Shown here: positions 22,561 to 31,095 of the stretch, piece by piece | How the letters are laid out: each line of letters begins with the position of its first letter | How positions within the stretch are numbered: position 1 is the stretch's first letter | Notes under the pieces: model-generated | Told to the model about the DNA's origin: nothing | The model's input: only the letters and a program-made list of their open reading frames with translations | The model's database searches: none | Source: Hofstenia miamia | Lineage: Eukaryota > Xenacoelomorpha > Acoela | Direction of reading: 5' to 3' | Assembly (NCBI GenBank): GCA_004352715.1 | Contig: SCFE01000091.1 | Coordinates: 645,467 to 686,360 of the forward strand | DNA: 40,894 bases | Program-made: the position numbers and the translations under genes

Positions 22561-22696
22561 ATTAAAAACAAAGTTGATTTTGAATCAGCATTGATGACAA
22601 AATATAATTACTTGTTTTTGAGCAGTTTTTCTAACGAATATTCAATTATCATTTTAGTTGTATTGTACGTTATTTTTACAAATGATTCATTGAAAT

Positions 22697-23116
22697 TTAA
22701 GAAAAGTGTATTTCATAATTCAGATTACTCATGACTAAAACATGAAATAATTGAATCATATTGGCAGAGGGTAAATGCTCAGTTACGTGTGATATTGTTT
22801 TAATACTCATTGCCATGTGCTTTAAAATTTCTTTTACTTGCAGTTTGTATGTAAATTTTAAGTCAATATTTAGGCCTAGATATTTGAAAGATTCGTTAGG
22901 GGAGATTGAGGCATTACTAAAAGTGAAAAATTTGATAGTAATACACTTTTTCCCTGAAAATTCAGGATGCAAAAATTCAGTTTTTTCACAGTTGTTTAAT
23001 TGAAGAATGTTAAAAAATCTACTCAATTTTTCAAAATTTTGTGCTACGTCATTTATTGCTTGATTCAGAGATGGAATTGGATTGGATCTAATATTTTGAC
23101 AAAATTTCAGATCCAA
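22697..23116 (-). pseudogene. LINE fragment F, A-like RT C-terminal half
   Basis: An uninterrupted minus-strand frame of about 139 codons. It covers the region just after the YADD box of the A-type LINEs: LSRFFNILQLNNCEKTEF, FKYLGLNIDLKFTYKL, and a MAMSIKTISHV block that closely matches KMAMGIKTISQV of A1. It lacks the catalytic box and the 3' end and lies directly upstream of LINE B in the same direction. Confidence 0.75.
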
Positions 23117-23357
23117 AAAATTTTACAACTTGTATAATGTACATTTATACATAACGCACACTTTTACATTGAATGCCACTTGAAGAGTGTTAATAATCTC
23201 AATTTAAATCAAATTTTGTAATTGAATTTTATTGTTCATACAACCAATTCTGTGTTATTTCTTCCAACAGCTTATAAAATTTAAAATCATAAAATGCGAT
23301 TCATGTTAGCCATCAAATAAAAGTAGTATAAAAGCGAGTCCATTACGTTACACAAAT

Positions 23358-23370
23358 TGACCTTTGACCC
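23358..23370 (-). promoter_or_regulatory. DR1-type nuclear-receptor site
   Basis: The minus strand reads GGGTCAAAGGTCA, two AGGTCA-type half sites separated by one base, which is the consensus for RXR/HNF4/COUP-TF-type dimers. It lies about 50 bp before the first CRE/CCAAT repeat unit. No host gene is visible nearby, so function is unproven. Confidence 0.4.
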
Positions 23371-23403
23371 TGGCGTGAATGGATATGATGTAATTGTGTA
23401 CTT

Positions 23404-23650
23404 TGGCCATCTGTGTATCTCTGACGTCATTGGAATATGTTGGTTTGTTGGCAAACACATTTGTTTCTGTCTCTTATACACATATGTAACCAATTTTTTT
23501 TATTCATATTATATAAATAATTGGCCGTGTATATTTCCAGGGGTGTATCTCTGACGTCATTGGAATATGTTCTGTTGGCAAACACATTCGTTTGCGGTCT
23601 ATTGTTTAAAATGTAGCCATTTTTTTTATACAAATTACATAAAAATTGTC
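23404..23650. repeat. two-copy tandem repeat with CRE and CCAAT motifs
   Basis: Two units of about 125-130 bp share TGTATCTCTGACGTCATTGG and a following GAATATGTT...GTTGGCAAACACATT block. Each has a perfect CRE palindrome TGACGTCA (23422-23429 and 23552-23559) overlapping an inverted CCAAT box (ATTGG), a pairing typical of real promoters. The units diverge towards their 3' sides. I see no coding region that they would obviously drive. Confidence 0.7.
23467..23485 (+). other. 18/19 match to the Tn5/Nextera mosaic end
   Basis: CTGTCTCTTATACACATAT differs from the Tn5 mosaic end used in Nextera libraries at one position (A for C at base 18). Chance occurrence in a window this size is very unlikely. 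It lies in repeat unit 1, and the corresponding part of unit 2 has a different but loosely alignable sequence. Most probably a residual adapter or junction artefact. Confidence 0.6.
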
Positions 23651-25333
23651 AAAGATCATGGAAATTCTATATGCAAAGAATTTACGTTGTTGGAATTACA
23701 TATTATGATTAATTTTCTTTGGTAACAGTAGTAACTAACAATTATTTTCAAATGAAAATATTGAGAAAAATAAATACATGTTTCACAGATGAAAAATGTC
23801 AATTGCAAAAATAGAAAATGTTACCACAACAATGATATAGAACTTACAAACAGTGTTTTGATTCATATATAATAATTTGGTAAAATAAATTTATAGTTTT
23901 GTTTTCCGTCATTCTATTAGTTTATAAACGAAATATATTCTTTTAAGCATTAATGAATATTTTGATAAATTAATAATAAAAAGACAAAATAATTTTTCGG
24001 AAAAAACCAAAAACTAGTTTATGCAAAAACTTGCAAATTCTAATATTTAATAAACGTATGTGGTAAAACCCACATACATGTTTAAGACAAGACAAAAATG
24101 TAATTTATTCTACACTTTGCTTATAATGACCATACATATCACACTATTAAATTTGTCTATTGTGTTAGTTTATCATCATTGTTGGGATGGGAATGCTGTA
24201 GGAAACATACGCAATGTGTAGTTGCACATGAATTTCACACGGTATTATCTAAATTAATGATTANGAGATGATAGATCACAGTATAAAACACATTACTATT
24301 AAAAGTTTGAACAATTTCAATTAAAAATGTGTATTATTAACAAACAAACGATGTTTCTATTTATGATAAAGTATATAATTAATTTAACATCGGACTGCAA
24401 ATTCGCAGCAATTCATTAAAATAAAATTGTTTTAAAGGAAATATCCGTAAAAATATTGTAAAAAGTGTTAAGAATCAAAACAATATCTGAGATTTAATTA
24501 TAAAAATAGCTTACAAAAAAGTTTGAAATCTTTCAGAGTAGTTCTTTCATCAATGTGAAATTCCATTATGCTGACTGTGTAGAAAGTTGCATGCTTTAAT
24601 GATGTCAAAATTTATTTCTATCCCCATCGTTCAAATGCTAAAATGTAACAAATTATAAAAACAGTACAACCATGTAAAATTCCATTATGCTGCTGTGTGT
24701 ACAATGTTGTACTTAACAGACAGTTAACATTGCGTAATTTTTATCTATATCTTATTATTCAAATGTCAAAAGGTATCCAATCGTAAAGATTGTTGTCCAA
24801 ATCAATTTAAGAATTATCACAATTAATTAAAACATTTTCAAATCATAAAACCCAAAATTTTTTCACAACTTGGAAAACAATCTCAATTATGACATGTTTT
24901 CCCCAATTTATACAATTATGTAAATGAAAGATGCTACAAAACTAAAATGTTAATAAAGTAAATCGATTTATCAATCACCGTCTCTGGTACAAATGAAATA
25001 AATATATTTTCAATACGTTTTTCTCATTAAATTCAAGAATAAAATATTTGTAAAAATTATTGATATTATTTATATTGTCATAAATTGGTTATTAATACAC
25101 AACATTTAAAAATAACAAATAACTTATTTATTTTACGATTTTAAAAAATTGTTTAAACTTAAATTTCATCAGTGTCTTTGATATTAAGAGTTAAATAAAT
25201 ACTGCTAGTATCATTGAAATGAATGAACTCACCATCTGATGTATGGAAGCTAATTGTAATTCTATTGATAAATGACTTTTAAGTTGGTGTATATGAGCCT
25301 TTTCATAATTGATGAATGGCTGATCATTTACAC
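23651..25333. other. AT-rich region with a diverged 120-bp duplication; no gene
   Basis: No coding signal. Two diverged units of about 120 bp start at about 24556 and 24676 (both AAATTCCATTATGCTG, followed by a TTTATCTAT...TTCAAATG block). A small inverted repeat (TATGTGG and CCCACATA) lies at about 24058-24078. A single N at 24264 marks an unresolved base or join. Confidence 0.5.
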
Positions 25334-25432
25334 TATATACTGTGAATAAGGGTATTTGATCCAATAACGGGATGCTACCACTCTGATAATGCTGACAAGT
25401 GACTATATGTTAAGAATATTTTTGATGATTTT

Positions 25433-25575
25433 ACACATTTATAGACTTTTACATGGATTTTCCACTTTATACAATTTTTTCACTTTATATGGTTTGTCAC
25501 TTTTTGCACACTTATAGACTTTTACATGGGTTTTCCACTTTATACATTTTTTTACTTTATATGGTTTGTTACTTT
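25433..25575. repeat. 73-bp minisatellite, two units
   Basis: Units are marked by ATAGACTTTTACATGG at 25441 and 25514, each followed by TTTTCCACTTTATACA, a T-run and CACTTTATATGGTTTGT. This is the short array of copy 1. Confidence 0.85.
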
Positions 25576-25817
25576 AAACAAAATGAAAATTTCATGACGA
25601 TATTATTATAAACTTTCAAGAACGAGTAAGAAAAACGTACATGCATATAAATACGACTAATCTTTGTTGTAAATTAAGATTTTATTTTCGTATTTTAAAG
25701 AATGAATGGTTTTGTTANTATATACTGTGAATAAGGGTATTTGATCCAATAACGGGATGCTACCACTCTGATAATGCTGACAAGTGACTATATGTTAAGA
25801 ATATTTTTGATGATTTT

Positions 25818-26250
25818 ACACATTTATAGACTTTTACATGGATTTTCCACTTTATACAATTTTTTCACTTTATATGGTTTGTCACTTTTTACACATTTAT
25901 AGACTTTTACATGGGGTTTCCAATTATACATTTTTTTCACATTATATGGTTTGTAACATTGTTTGCACATTTATAGACTTTTACATGGGTTTTCGACTTT
26001 ATACATTTTTTCACTTTATATGGTTTGTCACTTTTTACACATTTATAGACTTTTACATGGGTTTTCCACTTTATACATTATTTCACTTTATATGGTTTGT
26101 CACTTTTTTACACATTTATAGACTTTTACATGGGTTTTCCACTTTATATATTTTTTCCCTTTATATGGTTTGTCACTTTTTGCACACTTATAGACTTTTA
26201 CATGGGTTTTCCACTTTATACATTTTTTTACTTTATATGGTTTGTTACTT
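25818..26250. repeat. 73-bp minisatellite, six units
   Basis: ATAGACTTTTACATGG recurs at 25826, 25899, 25973, 26045, 26118 and 26190, so the period is 72-74 bp. A 141-codon frame across the array (25838-26263) encodes a repetitive aromatic peptide, but only because the repeat happens to lack stops in that frame. I do not call it a gene. Confidence 0.9.
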
Positions 26251-26564
26251 TGAAACAAAATGAAAATTTCATGACGATATTATTATAAACTTTCAAGAAC
26301 GAGTAAGAAAAACGTACATGCATATAAATACGACTAATCTTTGTTGTAAATTAAGATTTTATTTTCGTATTTTAAAGAATGAATGGTTTTGTTATTGAAT
26401 ATCGCATATAAATATAAATTTTAAGACATTCTACAAATCAATGATTGTTAAAGTACTTGCAGTTGTTTAATAGTTTATGAATTTTAAAATATAAACTTTA
26501 TAATTATTGAGAAAGCATTAACATTCACATTTTTCTTCAGTCAATGAGTTAATTTTAATAATTA

Positions 26565-27541
26565 ATTCCAAAGGAATCTCTCACAAAAAATTTTTTGATG
26601 AAATTTCAAAGCAATTTCAACAAAAAAGTGTTCATCACATTTGTTAAGATTGATTGACATCTGCTAATTGATGAGTCATAACCCAATGTTAATTCATGAA
26701 TAATATGAGAGGGGGCGTGGTTACAGAGTGCAGTTATTTGCGCATTATATAATCAATCTATGAATAATTTTAGAATTTACATGTGTACATGTTGGAGGAT
26801 TTGTTATATATGCTACCAATTTTAATGAATAATGTATACTAACAATATATCTCATTATTAATGGGTGGTTGTATTGAATCAAGTCAAGTCTATGACGTAT
26901 CATAGTATTTGGAATAATATTTGGTCATGTATATGCAAAATTTACATAGGTGTATAATAAACGTCTTAACAAATTAGCCTATTTGCAAAAAATTTCCTAA
27001 GTATTGTTAATAAATTAGTTGCTTTGTATGCAAATTGATTGATATTTTAAAATGTGAAGGCGTATTTGTTTTAAGAAAAATACAAGAATCTTTAAAATAC
27101 ATAATTTTATATAAAATTTTGAGTGCATTTTATTTGGGATGGTGTAAATGCATATTCTTTGTCAGATTTATTTTTACATGCTTCTTTTTACGTTAAAACA
27201 TTGTCAGGTGTAATATCATTTTAATAACTATACCGTGTTTAATTTACTTAAATCTTGGAAACATATGTATAATTTCAACAAAGCGCATTAGTAGACAGAA
27301 AAGCTAAAAATTCCGTCATTTTAACTAGAACACCGTGTTTTTAATGCAAAAATAAATCTTTGTGGGAAGATTAATTGCGGAGGATGCCTTCTTATTTACT
27401 ATGGTAAGTCATTTTTATGCTTCGAAATGTAAACTTCTCTTTGTATGTCAGAGATTTCAACGCTTTATAACACATAGCAATGGCGTCATGAAGACTCATA
27501 TTAAGCGGAATGGGTTATATTTTTACAAATTATATAGAACT
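26565..27541 (+). repeat. repeat X, left copy (inverted partner at 36338)
   Basis: Nearly 1 kb that matches 36338-37283 in reverse complement, with scattered substitutions and small indels. The outer edge is ATTCCAAAGGAATCTCTC, part of a palindrome that is complete in the other copy. The inner edge coincides with the contig end at 36338. A 62-codon frame at 27362-27550 is partly conserved between copies, but most differences change the amino acid, so coding selection is not supported. It could be a long inverted end of an unidentified DNA element. Confidence 0.8.
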
Positions 27542-28624
27542 TGTGCGTGATCAACGTCATTAAATATATCATTAATGAAAGTGGCATGTATATGTATAAA
27601 TCCTACTAGTGAGATCGCATGTATAATTTTTCAGAAAAGTGAAATTGTCTTTATCATGTAAGTTTTGATATCACACGTCTGCAATGTTAACTCATCTTTA
27701 TGCATAACCCATGTATTACTTTTACCGAAAACTAGTTTGTTTTTATCATATATTACACTTGTAATGAAATATCTCTCATTTTTCTGGATTTGAATATTAC
27801 CAAAACGAATGGAATTTTTACAATGGAAAAATAATAGCATATTTGAAAAAACGATGTGCAACCCTTTGCATGTAAGGTATTGATTCACGAGAAATTATCA
27901 TGTTCTGCTATAGTCAGTGAACTTAACTGTTTCATAAGAATCTTGTTATGTAAAATACATATCACTTTATGAGTTGTCCATTGGTGAGAAGTTTACAATT
28001 TGCAGTGTGTATCCAACTCATATAAAACACGGCACTGTGATAAAATTATTTTGTAAAACAGAAATTGTTTTTTTCTTCTCTGTTGAAATTCTAATAATGA
28101 ACAGACTGGGTTTCAACCAGTATCTCTCAATAAAAACTGAGTGTGTTATCATTACACCACTGTTCACTTAATTCAATTCTAAACCTTATTTGTTATAACA
28201 TTTGGTTGTTACTAAAATTCCATCTTGCATGCATGCATAACACTTAGTGTGAATATTAGCATAGTGGGGTTAATCAAAACTTTAATAGAAATTGGAGATA
28301 TAATCATACTGTCATACAACGTACTGACATTGATTAATTTTCATGTTATTTGCCTTACTTATCAGATATAACAATGCATTTCATACTAATAATTAAATTT
28401 ATCATTATAGCATAGCAGGGCTTTCTATTGTGTCAATCATTCACCATGAAAAATGAAATATGCACCATTATTAAACACATAAACCCGTGGAGGGTTAAAA
28501 TAGTTACAATGCTAGATCAGATATATTTGAGCCACCATGTAAAGAGATATAAATTTAATAATTACTAGAGAGTGCGGGTGTGCATCTGATTGATATATTT
28601 AGTAATAAGCTAATAATTTGTTAG
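27542..28624. other. intervening region without a protein gene
   Basis: AT-rich. Segment 27774-27930 recurs in direct orientation at about 37330-37470. The tRNA-like sequence at 28098-28166 is the only structured feature. No supported reading frame. Confidence 0.5.
28098..28166 (-). tRNA. tRNA-like cloverleaf, probably a pseudogene
   Basis: On the minus strand, 69 nt fold as a cloverleaf: acceptor TGAACAG/CTGTTCA (7 perfect pairs), D stem GTGT/ACAC with a 7-nt loop, anticodon stem CTCAG/TTGAG, a 4-nt variable region, and T stem ACTGG/CCAGT with a 7-nt loop (TTGAAAC). Odd points: the anticodon loop has only six bases (TTTTTA), the D loop lacks the GG pair, and the T loop has G for the invariant C of TTC, so the internal promoter boxes are degraded. 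It is a decayed nuclear tRNA, a tRNA-derived SINE head or an organelle-type insertion. The amino acid cannot be assigned. Confidence 0.4.
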
Positions 28625-29512
28625 CCTAACAAAAAATCTGTTTAGATGTCAACCACTCATTGTAAAAAGGAACATTCACAGTAAATTTTTAGTGATGGAA
28701 TTATATATTTAATGAAAAAAACAGAAGAATTCTTGGGTGAAACAGGAGCATTATCCGATTTTTACATGGATTGTGCGGTAATTTATTTGGCAACATAAAT
28801 CTTGTTATAATTTCAATAGCAAATATCATACTAATTTTGTTTAATTATGGAAATATGCTAGGATTTTATGGGAAGATATATCCTAACACAACAACCAATG
28901 CATACTATGAACTCTAGATATATGCTGAAAAACAAAGCACCGTCATGAAAAAACGAAATCCAGTGTATAACATGCGTCATGATCATATATTGATGGAATA
29001 AATGTAAAGTTTTGTAGCATTTGTGTAACCTCTATACATTTGCATTTTTAATTAAATAAGTCTATCACTATTATTTTTCCAAGTTGCAAAATGTAGCCCA
29101 TTATTCAGTTTTTACAGAGCTTGATTTAAGGATGGTTGAATTTCTCCATTGCAGGTAAGTTATTTTTACATTTAAATAGTGAATATCATACAATTTAGCA
29201 ATTTTAGTTGGAAATGTATTGCTTTACATGTCAAATATTACTAACATCAATAACAATTTTCTGGAGACAGTTTATTTGCAAATGAAAACACTACATATAT
29301 TATCAATGCAATGTGTAAAGAAACTAAATTACAAAATGGAAAAACGATAGCAAAAACTGTAAAAAGAGAATTTCTTCTTTCATAGCATTAAAACCCCGAC
29401 TCTTTCACAACCAATAACAAGTAATTTGATGTTGGGAGAGAACATACTGACATTATCGCGATAAATTCATAATCTTCCCATTGATTAAAAGGTGTCTGAT
29501 GCTTTTTTAACA
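28625..29512. repeat. repeat Y, copy 1 (uninterrupted)
   Basis: About 0.9-kb unit repeated directly at 29530-30036 plus 39310-39781. Shared blocks include GTCAACCA...TTGTAAAA, TTTTTACATGGATTGTG, the stretch around CACAACAACCAATGCATACT, and GTCATGAAAAAACGAAATCC. At 29011-29030 it reads TTTGTAGCATTTGTGTAACC, the undisturbed counterpart of the Polinton insertion site. Confidence 0.85.
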
Positions 29513-29529
29513 GTAATAACACATCAATA

Positions 29530-30036
29530 ATTCGCTAAAACAACAAAAACCTATTAGTATGTCAACCATTAATTGCAAAAATGAAACTTCACAGAAAATT
29601 TTTAGGGGTGGAATTATATATTTAATGAAAAATCAGCAAAATTTTCAAGTGAAACAAAAACATTGTTCAATTTTTACATGGATTGTGTGGTAATTTATTT
29701 AACAACATAAATCTTATTATAATTTCAATAACAAATATCATACTAATTTTGTTTAATTATGGATATATGCTATGATTTTATGGAAAGATATATCCAAACA
29801 CAACAACCAATGCATACTATGAATGTGAGATATATGGTGGAAATCATGTTTAATGGTATAAATCAATATTTAGAACCTCAATTTGTTGGATGCACACTAC
29901 TACTCATATTGAATAAATTTCCTTGATGCTGAGATAGGCTGTAAAACAAAGCACTGTCATGAAAAAACGAAATCCAATGTATAAACATGTGTCACAATCA
30001 TATATCAATAGAATAAACATAAAGTTCTGTAGCTGT
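29530..30036. repeat. repeat Y, copy 2, left half
   Basis: Direct repeat of the first half of Y1, with an extra block of about 100 bp near 29826-29937. It ends at the Polinton left end. The other half resumes at 39310. Confidence 0.82.
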
Positions 30037-30529
30037 AGTAGTTAAGATCAGGGCAAGGACGTCCCTATGGGACACCCTGAAGTTCTTGTAACACCCCATT
30101 ACTATTTACCACATGGAAATGAAGTGATTTTATTGGACGCCATCTAACGACGAAATATTTTTGACAAAACTAAAATGAGCAAATTAATTTTTTAGACAAT
30201 TTGTTCAGACCAAAGTGTGAATTCTTGATTTTTAGAATTTAGGCAAACTGATATTTTTGATGAAAAATTTCACTTAGGGTGTGTTTGTTGTAACAATGTT
30301 TAAACATGCAACACCATGTTTTAAGGAAACCAATTCATAGATCTAAAACCCAAATAAATGATGTGTTATTTGCATTAGAGCGTGTTTCCAAGTGCGTTAA
30401 TATTGATCAAAACAAATATGCAAGAGGTGGAAAACAGCAATTTCTTTAGCAAACTGTGTATAAATTGTAAAAGCATACATTACACAATGGCTTTGAGTGA
30501 TGAAGTTCAGCATTGTACAATCTTCAAGT
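30037..30529 (+). repeat. Polinton terminal inverted repeat, left
   Basis: Reverse complement of 38815-39309 with few differences. Its inner edge cannot be fixed because the right copy begins at a gap, so the true inverted repeat may be longer. Confidence 0.88.
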
Positions 30530-30609
30530 TTCCATCTTCATTCTAAAATATGACGGCACTTCCACATTCACCCAGGAGGTGGCCGCCAGAAATGCGTTAA
30601 GCCATTTAT

Positions 30610-30865
30610 TTAATGTGGCTGGCTTTCCCCAGGAGGCCTATTGTTACCACGGACCTAAACACATAGTAAGTTAATAATAAAATAAAAATTATACCTGGTA
30701 ATCCGTGAGCATATGTTGAGGGATTGTAAGCAGAGGGGTACAATGTTCAATTTCTTCCCAAATTGAGGCCATCCCACCAACATTACCTAAATAGAGTAAA
30801 AGTGCAATATAGTGAAAATAAATACATATACCTTTGTAGATAGTGTATTTCAGACCAACCATCTC
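30610..30865 (-). CDS. small spliced gene of unknown function, 3' exons
   Basis: Three minus-strand exons, 30865-30832, 30786-30695 and 30654-30610, join across two tiny GT-AG introns (45 and 40 nt) into one open frame to a TAA at 30610-30612. It reads QEMVGLKYTIYKGNVGG, then a WEEIEHC block, PQHMLTDYQ and a proline-rich end GNNRPPGESQPH. A third intron (30934-30866, 69 nt) ends in TTTGCAG just before the first exon, and upstream coding (FTSISEQ at about 30935-30960) stays open only briefly. The true 5' end is unknown. The gene lies just inside the left inverted repeat, downstream of the polymerase and on the same strand. I do not recognise the protein. Confidence 0.5.
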
Positions 30866-31095
30866 CTGCAAAGTGTAAAGAAGAAATGAGTGCAATTTAA
30901 ATAAACTCTTTAAATATAACAATTTAAAAAATACTTGTTCAGAAATAGAAGTGAAACCACAAGACAAAATTTATTTACAAAAGCATCACAAAATCCAGTT
31001 AAATGAGTTTATCTAAAACAAATGTAAGTAATAGTTTTATAGGAAAACTAAATACAAGTCTCTTTTCTTTGTTATTCACCAAGTACATGCGGTTT

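Larger units (their letters stand above)
19445..22570 (-). mobile_element. LINE B, nearly complete non-LTR retrotransposon of another lineage
   Basis: A minus-strand element of about 3.1 kb with an apurinic-type endonuclease, reverse transcriptase and a long C-terminal region, clearly distinct from the A family. Its protein order resembles non-LTR elements of cnidarians, molluscs and sponges that end in a zinc-binding and nuclease-like domain; the clade name is uncertain. It is interrupted by a 21-N gap at 19648-19668 within a local duplication. The 5' end is lost or lies between 22570 and fragment F. Confidence 0.78.
25334..26394. repeat. local duplication differing by four minisatellite units
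   Basis: Copy 1 is 25334-25717 and copy 2 is 25719-26394, separated by one N at 25718. The flanks on both sides of the minisatellite are almost identical between copies. Copy 1 has two units and copy 2 has six, and the length difference of about 292 bp equals four 73-bp units. This is either a true tandem duplication or two haplotypes of one locus placed in series by the assembler. Confidence 0.88.

Noticed and set aside
25838-26263. 141-codon open frame encoding a repetitive aromatic peptide (FIWFVTF, IDFYMGF units)
   Set aside because: It is the translation of the 73-bp minisatellite. The period is not a multiple of three and the same DNA has no stop in this frame by composition, so there is no evidence of a gene.
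27362-27550. 62-codon frame in repeat X, also open in the inverted copy
   Set aside because: Most nucleotide differences between the two copies change the amino acid, so selection on a protein is not supported.
29140-29165. TTGCAG directly followed by GTAAGT in repeat Y, resembling a recursive splice site
   Set aside because: The AG is lost in the other Y copy (about 39440) and no host transcript is known to cross it.
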